A DNA stretch of 64,000 bases from Corythucha ciliata. Its lineage: Eukaryota > Arthropoda > Insecta > Hemiptera > Tingidae. Shown here piece by piece: positions 36,301-48,300 of this stretch; positions within the stretch are counted from its first letter, which is position 1; every line of letters begins with the position of its first letter. The DNA is taken from the NCBI GenBank assembly GCA_038030265.1, contig CM075941.1, positions 5,766,001 to 5,830,000 of the forward strand, written 5' to 3'. The notes under the pieces were generated by a model, which made no database searches, was not told the DNA's origin, and worked only from the letters and a program-made list of their open reading frames with translations. The position numbers were made by a program, and so were the translations under genes.

Positions 36301-39300
36301 TGTGAAATTAGGCGTTTTTTTCCCCCCAAAAATCCCGGATTTCGAGACTGATTTGGCAAATTTGAGAGTAGGTACCCCCTTTACAGGAGGTACCTACTAA
36401 AATTTACAGTTTTCTGCCACCGTACGTTACTCCTTTAAATCTCTCAGCAATTTGGTGTTCCTTCATTTACATTTTCAATAAATTCAAATCAAGGGCCTGA
36501 AATGCCATTTTTCTCGAAAAAATATCAGATTTGACACATTCAGAATAGTATATTACACAACGAGTGAGGGAAGTAGAATTTGACATGCGAGTTTTGCTTG
36601 GCTCACGAGGCACATGAGCACACAAAAAATGGCTGGTTTCGTACATAGAAGTAATGTTTGATTTTGTAAACAAAATGACTGATTTCGTGAAAACTGCCAG
36701 ATTTTTATGGGAAATGGCTGATTTTTTTTTTACAAAAAAAGTGATGATTTTTGAAAATTAGCGTATTTACATAAAATTGCTGATTGGGAGGGGGGGGGGA
36801 ATGACATATATATTTTTTTAAAGAGGTTGATTTCTTATTGATAGTGGCTGATGACTTTGTGCAAAAATTGGTTTTGAAATATTTCGTTAAAAAAAAAAAA
36901 ACAAAAAAAAAAACTGATGCGTGAGGAAATGGCTGATTTTTTTCTCAAAGAACCGCTGGTTTTTTGAAAATGCCGGCCGGCTTTTCGGAAAATTGCTGAT
37001 TTTTCGGTGCAGGCCACGACGGTTAATTCGCTCAAATTCTCAATTTTAGCCGCAGACTTGCCCAAAGAAACAGCACTTTTTCTCAAGTTCAGCCGTGAAG
37101 TTGCATTCAGAATAACAAATTATGGTTTGATATTGTTAGTACGATCGCTTAAACTACGAGGTAATTCGTGCATAAAGTTGTGGCCGTACCGTAGTAGCCT
37201 ACGTCGTCAGTCTTCCCTCGTTGGGGTGTTCCCAATTTTAGTATTCATGCATTAAATAATGGTTTCGTCAAAATGAGGGCAAGTACGCGGCAATAAATGC
37301 CAAAATAGGGCAATCAGCGTTAGTCTCAGTTAACAATGGAGAAAAAGCAGCGATAAATCGCTCAGCAGGATCAGCTAATACGGAGAAAACGCCAATTCAC
37401 GGATTGATACGAGAGAAAACTCGCTAATACGTGGCTGAAACTGAGAAAAAACCGCTATAATTCCCAGGTAAAATTGAGGAAAACGCTAACTCGCGGATGA
37501 ATTTGAGAAAATCCAGTGGTAAAATCTAGTAAAAGCAGTAATTCACCGCAAAAATTGAGAAAAAGTACTCTTTCGTAGCTTAAATGGTGAAAAATTGTAA
37601 TTCGCGACTAAAGTTGACAAAAAGCACTCAATCGCTGCAAAAATTTAGGAAAACCCCAATTTACGGATTAATATGAGAATATTCGCTAATTCGCGGCTAA
37701 AATAGAGTAAATGCTCACAGCTAAACAATTTAGAAAATTCTTCGCGGCTGAAACCGACAATGAGAAAACAAAACGCTAAGTCAAAAATACACATGAGAAA
37801 ACACGCTAATTTGCGGCTAAAATTGAGATAAAGCGCCCGTTCGTTACTAAAATGAAAAAAAAAAACAAAAAAAAAACGTAATTCGCGGCTAAAGTTAACT
37901 TGTAATAAAATTGCTGTTGATTTAGCCGTATATTAGCTCTTTTTTGCACCGCAATTTTTTTAAAAATTTAGTCTTGAATCACCGCCGCGCAAATGAGTGA
38001 TTTTTCTCGAATTCACTCGTGAACTCCTCCGAGGCTCCTTGCGAACAGCTAGCTCATTAGCGGGTTTTCTACATTTTAGCCATTAAAATGACATTTAATA
38101 ACCGCGAATTAGCGTTCTTTTTCAATTTTAGCCGTGGTTAACAGCTTTTCATCAATTTTAGCCAGAAACTTTAAGAACAGCGCATGTGAATCTTGATTGG
38201 CTACTCTGAAAGTCAGGAGTCGAGAAAATTCGACAAAGATGAACAACCATAAATCGAAGGGGGCAACTCGACGTTTTCATAGCTTTTTGGTGTAAAAATT
38301 ATTAGAAGAACAGTGTTTTTATTGGAACAACCAACTTGATTTTACTTCCATATTTTTTGGTCCAGGGAGGGGAGCGCGCCCGGTATGCCAATGATGACCT
38401 AAGATGGCTAATTTTATTTATGTACTTTTGTTTATGTACTCAATGCAATGTGTTATCTTAATTATTTTTTGATTTAGTTTTATGCCGATGCCAACGAAGC
38501 CGAGTCTTGGTTGAACGAACGTCTCGCTCTTGTGGGTACTAATGACTATGGAGTGGACGAACCTAGCGCACAGGCGCTTCTTCAAAGGCATAAAGACCTC
38601 GAAGGTGAAATCAACGCTTATACCGAAGACATTGACAGTTTGAACAGTCAGGCTGAGAAACTCATCAAAGCTGGTATTTCAACTATAGAGGTACGGAAAA
38701 AAAACAACAACAATTTGTGGAGATTCAGCTGTTAACAACAAAAAACTGCTTCTCCACAGCTTTCATCCGAGCCTGACATCGTTGAAGTCGAGGGTGGAAC
38801 AGAAGAGTGGGTCAACGAGACTAGACTCGTACCGCAGGAATTTTGGGAAGAGGAACCGGTCGAGCGAATCGAGCATCGAACCGTTGAAGAGGATCGACCA
38901 GTTCCTCAGGTCAAAGGCCTGTACGCGTTCAGTGGTCAGGGCATGGTCATGGCCAAAGGGGAGGTGCTATTTCTTTTGAATAAAACCAATCCCGACTGGT
39001 GGAGCGTTCGCAACTCCAACGGACAAGACGGTTTTGTGCCGGCCAACTACGTTAAAGAAATCGAGCCAAAGATAATGCAAGTTACTGTTAGAAAAGCGGA
39101 AAAAGTGACGACGATGCAAAGAGTAAGGAAGACTAAAATGGTCAAGACTATTGTACCAGTCAAGAGGATCATCCCACCTAAGCCTAAACGTAAGTTTTAA
39201 AAACTGTGTTTTTTATGACTTCTAAAATAATCGTTTGGGTCACATTTTAGTCCAACCAAAGAAAAAAGTTGTCAGCGATGGCCAGCAAGTGGAGAAGAGA

Positions 39301-42300
39301 CAAAAAGCCATCAATGAGACTTACGCTCAATTGAAAGATTTAGCCCAAGTAATTTTATTTAATTATTATTGAGATGTGCACCTACTAAAGTACGAGTGTT
39401 TAGAAACGGCGTGCTCTTCTAGAGGATTCAATCAGACTTTTTGGATTCTATCGAGAATGCGACGACTTTAGTAAGTGGATCAAAGATAAAGAGAAGCTGC
39501 TTAGAGCTGAGGATAAATCCGACAGCGTAGAGACAGCCAAACGAAAGTTTGAGGTTTGTCTTCGATCCAAAATTCCCTTTCCCTCGCTTTGGTTCCTGTT
39601 TTCATAAAAATGTGTGTCATATTTAGCAATTCTTGACTGATCTATCAGCCAGCAGTAAACGTATCGAAGCCCTTGACGCCACCGTCAACGAGTTTGTACG
39701 CCAAGGCCATAGTCAACTCGATAAAGTTCGAGCTCGACAACAGCAAGTTCATCAGATGTGGGACCACTTGAATTGGCTCAAAGCTCAAAAAGAGAAGAGT
39801 TTGGAAGGGGCTTCGAGGTTGGACATTCGAAATTCTTCTAATCCCTTTTCCAAACATTATTTATTTATTTTGCGTAGCGTCGAACTATTTCATCGAACCT
39901 GTGACGAAGCCAAAGACTGGATGCATGAAAAAATGACGCAGCTAGACACTGCCGAAGTCGGACCTGACCTCAAAACAGTTCAGGCTCTTCAGAGGCGTCA
40001 TCAGAATTTAGAAAGGGAACTAGCGCCAGTGGAAGAGAAGGTCAATCGAGTCAACCATTTGGCCAACACGTGAGTTTCCCCCTTTCTCATCTCGCCTCAT
40101 TTAGGCAAAATACGATGAAGAATTCGTTTTTTAGGGTGAAATCATCGTATCCCAATGAAAAGAATAGTGTCAACAACAGACAGAAAGAAGTTTTGGAGCT
40201 GTGGAACAAAGTGAAGGTGAGTCGATCTTTAGTCATTAAGTGACGTCGTGGCTTAACTATTTTTACTTAACAGCACAAAGCTACAGAGCGACGCTCAAGG
40301 TTAGAAAGTGCTGTGGGCCAGCAGATTTTCATGAATAGCTCCAAAAATCTGGTGAGTTTTTGATTATTCTCTACCCGAATAAATTAAGTTCTAACGTAAA
40401 ACAATAGTTGAGCTGGCTGACAACCGTCAAAGAAGCACTAAGCGCGGATGAAACTGCTCGTGACGTGCAAACCGCTGAGTCTCTATTGAAGAAACATCTT
40501 GAACTCGCAGACGATATTCATACTCACAACGACGAGTAAGTCCCGTGTTCGAACGCCGTTCGAAACAATGAATGACCGTAACTCACTCCCTAATTTGACA
40601 GGTTTAGAGAACTGTCGGATCTCGGTGGACAGCTTCTGTTGCACAATCCAGGTTTGACGGAAGTCCAAGACCGTCTGGGTAAACTGGCGACGGAGCAGGC
40701 GGCCGTTCAAAAGAGTTTGCGCGAAAAAGAGGATTGGCTGAGACAGTGCTTGGATTTGCAGTGTTTCAATCAAGAGGCGGATCACATTGACACAACAACG
40801 TCAATTCACGAAGCTTTTTTGGAATTCGACGAACTCGGAGTGAGTTGATGAGCAGCCATTTTGAACGAAAATGGCTGCTTTCCTAGTGCCTGGTTAGCTG
40901 TAATAGCACTGGGGATGGGCGAGGGACCTTAACTAATTTTATTGTTTGAGGGTATTTGACGAGGTTAATTTTATTTCAGTGCTCAGTTGACGACGTCCAA
41001 GCTTTAATGAAGCGTCACGACGATTTTGAAAACACACTTTACGCACAAGACGAACGGTTGAAACAATTTAGTGATATAGCCGACAAACTAATCAGCGCCA
41101 AACACTACGATGCCAAATAGTAAGTTCACCCATTATTTTTTTATACGCACGGAAAGGCATTAAACGGCCGTTTTGTTTCATTCAAAAAAGCATCGACAAC
41201 CGAAGAAATCAAGTAATCGCTCGGCGTCAACACGTCAAAGAGCTTGCGGCCAAGAGGCGGGCGGCTCTCGCCGCTTCTAGCGACTTCCATAATTTTGCCG
41301 CTGATGTGGAAGACCTTCGAGCTTGGCTTGGGGAAAAATTGAAAACGGCCGGCGACGAATCCTACCGTGATTTGAACAATATTGAGAGGAAACTTCAGAA
41401 ACACGAGGCGTTTGAAAGTGAATTGCGCTCGAATGAGAAACAACTAAGGACCATCAACAAGGCGGGTGAAAGGCTCATAGCCGAGGGAAACTATCGCAGC
41501 CCGGAAGTGGCTCAGTTGATGCAAGAGCTTAATAGTAAATGGGAGGCGCTGGTGAAGTGTTCCTTGGAAAAAGGACGTCGCCTGAGACAGGCAGCCTCTC
41601 AGCATTCGTACAATCGAACACTCGAGGATGCTAGGGCTAAGTTGACCGAGATTCAGACTTGTCTTCAGTCTGATCAATTGGGATCAGATTTGAGAAATTG
41701 CAAGCAACTACTCAAAAGACATCAAGTTAGTAGCGCACTACCGCAGCGCACTATCTCTGCCACGGTATTATCATTTATTTTTTTTTAAATTTAAGGTCCT
41801 TGAGTCGGATATTTCCCAGTGGGAGCAAAAAATCAATGATTTGAACGCTCTCGGACAAGAAATGGCTCATGACGGTCATTTTGACGCTGAAAATATTCTA
41901 AAAGCTAGTCAACAATGCCAAGACAAGTAAGTTAATTCACCTGTACAACGAAATATTTCGATTTCTGAGCCTTCTATACCACTTTATTAGATTTAAAGCA
42001 CTCGAAGAACCCGCAAATAAACGGCGCGAGGCTCTCGAGGAGTCGCTCAGATTTCATAAATTCGGCTTCGAACTTGAGACCGAACTGGGTTGGATTCGAG
42101 AACATCTTCCCCTGGCCTCATCTGAGACTCTGGGCAACAATTTGTATCAAGCGCAGGCTCTGTACAAGAAACACAAAAAACTCGAGGCGGAAATCGAAGG
42201 CCACCAGCCGATGATTGACAAAACTCTCGCATCGGGTCGAGCTTTGATCAATCAAAGCCATCCTGAGACAAAACAGGTTGGTTGATTCGACAGCGAGGGA

Positions 42301-45300
42301 AGGGGCGGCTATGCACTGAGTCTTGGATTGATTTCCAGGTTGCTTCTTTGTGCACTGGACTTCAAGACGCTTGGGATGATCTCAAGGATAGAGCAAAAAC
42401 AAGAGCTAAGAAGCTTGAGCTTTCTTTGAAAGGACAACAATTCTTTTCTGAGGCCAATGAAGTTGAAAGCTGGTTATCTGAAAAGAATAACATCATCAGC
42501 TCAAATGATTATGGCAGGGACCGTGACGCAGCGTCAAAATTATTGACTAAGCACAAGGTAAAACTTTCTTTCACTTATTCCACACATTGAACCCCCACCC
42601 CCCTAACCTGTCTTTGTTTCTGCTAAAAGGCTCTAGAACTTGAGCTGGACACGTACAACGGGATTATAACTGAAATGGGCCGTACGGCGAGCAGCATGGT
42701 CGCCTCAAAACACCCGGACTGTAAGGCGATAGCGAGCAAACAAGCTGCCATCCAGCAACAAATGAGAACGCTTCAAAAATTGGCGACAGCCCGCCAACAA
42801 CGTCTCGTTGAGAGCATGTACCGACACGAATATTTCAGTGAGAGTGCCGAACTTGAGGAGTGGGTTAAAGAACAGATTCAAGCTGCGAGCTCTGAGGACT
42901 ACGGACAGGATTACGAACACTTGCTGGTTAGTTGATTTTTTATTGAAAAAAAAAAAAATCGTCATTAATAACAATGCCCGTGTTGTTCTTGCGCAGAATC
43001 TTAAACAGAAATTCGAAGATATAAAACATCACGTAGAAGCAGGATCTGAGCGATTCAACCAATGCGAAGAACTCGCGTCTAAATTAATTTCCAGCGAAAG
43101 TCCATATTCTGAGGATATTGAAGCCCGGCAGGAGCACTTGGTGTAAGACAATTTTGTTTCCCGTTCAAATCACTTTTTCAAATATGAAAATTTCCTCGTT
43201 TACGTTCACAGAGAGTGCTGGCAGCAACTAATGAACGCTTTGGAGAAACGTGAACAGCGTCTGTCAGCTGCCGGAGAAATTCATCGATTCAACCGGGACG
43301 TCGCCGATGCTCTGTCACGAATCAACGACAAAAAGGCCGTCTTGGGTGATGACCTGGGTCGAGACTTGAATTCCGCATTAGCTCTGGTCAGGCGACACGA
43401 AGGATTTGAAAATGATCTCGTTGCTTTGGGAGATCGACTCCAGGTTGGTCGGAATATCACTGATTTGAACCCCTCCTCCCCCTTCTAATCGCTTAATTTT
43501 GATTTTTAGGTTCTTGTTGAAGAAGCTGCTAGACTTCAGGCTCTTTATCCAGGAAGTAACGTGAATCAAATCGCTCAAAAGCAAGAGGTTCTTATTAACA
43601 GCTGGGAAGATTTAAAACAGAAGTCAGACCTACGAAAAAAGAAACTTCAAGACAGCTGCGACCATCAACGTTTCTTATCCCACGTATGTGTTCGTGTGAT
43701 TTAATATTAAAAACAATAAACTACTTCCCCTCCTTTCACGGTCGACCAGGTTCGAGATTTAATGAGCTGGGCTAGCGGACTCCGAGCTGCTATTATGACC
43801 GATGTCAAAGTTCGCGATGCTGGTAGTGCGCAGACTCTGAAAGAAGAGCACAAGCGATTCTGCGCTGAAATAGAAGCTCGCGAGGATAGTTTCCGACAAG
43901 TTTTAGAAATGGCGGATGAAATGATTCAAAGTCATCACTACGCCTCTCAGGTAAATCAATGATTTAAATTATTATTCATTTAGTTTCGACGGCTAACGTG
44001 CTTGGCTTTTCTGTTTAAAAGGAAATCCAAGAGAAATTCAACCAATTACTTGAAGAACGTCAGAAACTTCACACCGTCTGCCAACACAAGAACGTTCATC
44101 TCGACCAACAGATAGATCTTCATTTGTTTTTACGTGACGCCAAACAAATCGACACCCTTTGCAACGCTCAAGAAGTGGCTCTGTCCAATTGTGATTTCGG
44201 TGACTCCGTTGACGAAGTGACGAATCACTTTAAAAAGCACGAAGCATTTGAAAAACTTTTCGCCACTCAAGAAGACAAAGTGGCTTTGCTCAATGAGCAC
44301 GGCTCGAAACTTCTTGCTCAGAATCACTTTGAAAGTGGACTGATCGCACGACGACTGAACGAAGTCAATCAGCGGCGAACCGCTGTCGGTGAAATGTTTT
44401 CGGCGCGGCGTAACAAACTTGACAACGCTTTGATGCACGCTCAGTTTAATCGTGACGTTGCGGAGGTATACAGCGTAGTTTTTAGGAACTTTTTTGACTT
44501 GCTCACTTCAATGTCTTTCTCTCAGGCGGAATCTTGGATCGGCGAAAAACTGAAAAAACTTGAAATGGAAGCCAAAGCCGAAGTTAGCAGCCTCGAGGAT
44601 AAGATTAAGAAGCTTCAGAAACACCAAGCATTCCAGGCTGAGCTAGCGGCAAATAAAGGCCGAATTACGGCGATTCAAGAGAAAGGTATTTACCCTCTCA
44701 CACTTGAGACCTCGATCTTCAATAAATAGCCAACTCTTTTTTACAGGTCAAATTCTTCTCGCTAAAAAGCACAAAGCCTCCCACGAAATTCAAGAGGCTC
44801 TCGACCACCTGATTTCTTCCTGGAACAGTTTGCTCAAGGAGAGCGAGAATCGTGGTCGTGGACTTGAGGAAGCCCAGGACATTCTGGAATTCAACAATCA
44901 GTTGGAGAAAATTGAAGCCTGGATTCGAGACAAGGTATGCCTTCACTTAATAACTGACTATTTGTGCCCTAAAAATAACCAAAAATGACTAAACCAACGA
45001 TTTGTGCGGCCATGATTTACTTCATGAAAATGGCCAATTTAACCATTCAGCCAAAAATGACCTACCTAACCATTCGTTTGACTGGCTCTTTGCGCTCTGA
45101 AAACGGGTAAACTGACGTCCAGGAGAAGACAGAGATGATTCCTGTTCTGCGAATTGCAAAATCGACCAATTCAAGCACCAAGAATAGCCAAACGGACCAT
45201 TTGCGCCCTATAAAGACGGCAAAACTGACTAATAGAGTCTTGAAAATTGCTGAACTGATTATTTTTTGCTCGCTAAAAAAAGCCAAACTGTTAAGTCCTG

Positions 45301-48300
45301 TTCTAAAAATGTCCGAACTGACTGTAAGATCCCTAATAATGGATTACCTGACAATTTGCGCCCTGAAAATGCATAAACTGGTGATTCCTGCTCTAAACAT
45401 GACAAGATCGACCATTCGCGCGCCAAAAATGGCCAAACTGACCGTTTTTGCCGTGCTACGTGCTATTGACGCCCTGTAAATGGAAAACCTGGCTCTATGC
45501 GTCCTGAAAGTGCCCAAACTGGGAAATCGAGCCGTACAATCAGTATAACTGACTCTAAGTGCCTTAAAACAAAACTAAACTAGACAAATTCCGTCTCTTA
45601 AATACTTTAACAGACAATTCCTGTCCCGAAAATGGCCAAACTGGCCGTTATTCGCGCCTAGAAAATGGCTGAATTGGCCATTATTCCGGCTCTAAAAATG
45701 GTCAAAGCGCCAATCCCCGCTCTTTAAAAACTGCCCGTTCGGACCCTAAAATCCCACTAACGATTGATGACAGTTAGCGCCGTAAAAATGGCCCAAATGG
45801 CTATTGACGCCCTAAAATTGGTAAAAATGACTCTTATGTGGTATTGTTAGTGTGATCGCTTAGACGACGAGGGTTAGTAGGTAATGCATGCATGAAACTG
45901 AAGCCGTAGGAGCCTACGTTGTCTGTCTTCCCTCGTTGAGGTGCGTTAAAAACGAACCGGTTTCGGCTGCTCGCCATCTTCAGCGTCTGTAAGTCCAACT
46001 GAAACTTACAGCTGAGACTTACAGACGCTGAAGATGGCGAGCAGCCGAAACCGGTTCGTTTTTAACGCACCTCAACGAGGGAAGACAGACAACCTAGGCT
46101 CCTACGGCTACAGTTTCATGCATGCATTACTCTTATGTGGCCCATAAATAGTTTAACTGACGACTTGCACCTTGAAAACGGCCCCTCAATTGACAGCTCG
46201 AAGTCTAATTGATTTATGGAGCAGGTTTGTGGTATGAGGGTGGGTGAGAGACGATTAGTGAGTGAAAAAATGCGATCCCAGAGATGTCATCATCCCTTGT
46301 GTTTCCAGGAAATGATGGTACAAGCGGGTGACATGGGTAAAGACTACGAGCATTGTCTGGCTCTTCAACGTAAATTGGACGACGTTGACAGTGACATGCG
46401 CGTTGATGACATGCGCATGAAAACCATCAACAGTCTGGCAGACAAGTTGATCCGTCAAGGAAGAAGTGACACACGAACTGTACAACAGCGACGGGAACAC
46501 TTTAATAACAAGTAATAATGGCTGGCCTGTGTGATTGTTTTTGTTGTCTCGTTTTTATTGAAGGGGATATTCTCCAGGTGGCGTGGTCTACAAGGAGCCC
46601 TCGGTGAGTACAGGGAACACTTGGCTGGAGCTCTGGAGATTCACTCGTTCAACAGGGATGTGGACGATACGTCACAGCGAGTGTCGGAAAAAGCTGTCGC
46701 TATGATGTCCGATGACACTGGGAAAGATCTCCAGGCGGCGGAACAGCTTCGGAGGAAACAGGATGCTTTGGAAAGAGACATGACTGCTATCGATGGAAAA
46801 CTCAAGGTATCACCATTCAATAGCTCGTGAAAAATTATTTCCAGGATTAATTATTCGCGTTTTAATGAGCAGGAACATGACGTAGAATGTCGGAGACTTG
46901 TTAGTAAATACCCAGATATGTCGACGCCTATTCGAAGTAAACTGACTGAGCTTCAGGACAACTGGCACAACCTTCAGTCCCTCACGAGTAACAAGCGAAG
47001 TCAGTTGAACGCCGCCTACGTCAGTCACAAGTTTCAATCAGACTTGAAGGAACTTCAAACGTGGGTGGCTGACACCATCAAACGTATGAGCTCCTCTGAA
47101 CTGCCCACGAATATGGCCGAAGCTCACGCGATGCTCGAACTTCACGACGAGAGAAAAGCTGAAATCGACGGGCGACAGGAAACGTTCAAAATGCTCAAAG
47201 AGGCCGGCCTTAAATTGAATCCACCGAGGGAGGCGGATCTGGCGAAATTGGAAGAGTTAAGGCGAACGCTGGCGGCCGCTTGGGAGGATCGCCGTCAGAA
47301 ACTGAGTCAAGCTCAACAGCTTCAGTTGTTCAAACAACAGGCTGATCAGGCTGACTCGTGGCTTGCGTCGAAGGAGGCTTTCTTAAACAATGACGATTTA
47401 GGGGTTTGTTGATAAATAATTCCTTCTATTTTAGGTCATTCTCTAACCCCTCATTTTTTTATTTTTTATTCGCAGGACTCTCTGGCAAGCGTTGAACAAT
47501 TACTGAGAAAACACGAGGCTTTCGAGAAAACTGTTCTGGCTCAGTTGAGCCGAGTGGACGAAGTGGAGAAAATGGGCAAAGAGGTGTTGTCAGACGACCA
47601 CTACGCCTCAAACGTTATTTCCCAAACGCTTCAAGCTCTTATGAATCGAAGAGATAAGCTCAAGGAGAACACATCAGCCAGGCGGAAACGCCTTTTGGAA
47701 TCCAAGAAACTTCATCAATTCTTGAGGAACGTTTACGAAGTACGTTTCGTGAGTGATTCGGGTCTGTTGGAATCTTAAAAAAAAATTATTGTTTTTTCCA
47801 GGTCGAGGGATGGCTCATTCAAAAGCAACAGGTGGCCAGCGATGAAAACTACAGAGACCCGAGTAATTTACAAAGTAAAATACAGAAACACGTCGCTTTT
47901 GAAGCCGAACTAGTGGCAAATCGCGGTCGCGTGGGTGGAGTTAGCAACGAGGGTGAGGCGTTGATTCGTGAAAATCATTTCGCGAGCGCTGAGATTCAAA
48001 ACAAGTTGGACGAATTGGAGTCGGCGTGGCGAGCGCTTCAAGAGACGAGTGCCACGAAAAAGGATCGTTTGAACGAAGCGTATCAAGCCCAGTTGTTCAG
48101 TCGTACGGTCGAAGAGCTCGAAGGGTGGATCGACGACATTGAAAGTCAATTGACGAGCGAGGACCACGGTAAGGACTTGGTGAGCGTTGCGAATCTTTTA
48201 AAACGGCACACAATGCTCGAGAACGACGTGACGGGACACGCCGACGCTTTCAATCAGTTGAAAGACACGGCGTCTGCGTTCCAAAATTCGAATCATTTCA

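Larger units (their letters stand above)
34026..38690 (+). other. kst: Spectrin exons 8-14: first spectrin repeats
   Basis: Exons 34026-34213, 34300-34525, 34591-34944, 35006-35217, 35287-35464, 35613-35813, 38478-38690. They encode the helical linker after CH2 and the first repeats (residues about 303-826). Repeat signatures include [44 protein letters not shown] and [19 protein letters not shown]. The Trp in helix A and the Leu-Leu-x-(R/K)-His boundary motif recur at about 106-residue spacing. Exons 13 and 14 are separated by a 2.66-kb repeat-filled intron; the join (AEAYQ then [11 protein letters not shown]) restores a normal repeat. Confidence 0.92.

Noticed and set aside
37266..38170. 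CRISPR-like array of about 30-bp units
   Set aside because: Units are degenerate, contiguous and without unique spacers, in a eukaryotic intron.
38760..39189. Alpha-spectrin, because of the SH3 domain
   Set aside because: The same transcript has tandem CH domains at the N-terminus and a PH domain at the C-terminus, and lacks EF-hands; this is the heavy beta form.
47910..48167. Minus-strand open frames opposite spectrin exons (for example 85 codons here)
   Set aside because: They are antisense shadows of repeat-coding exons with no independent signals.
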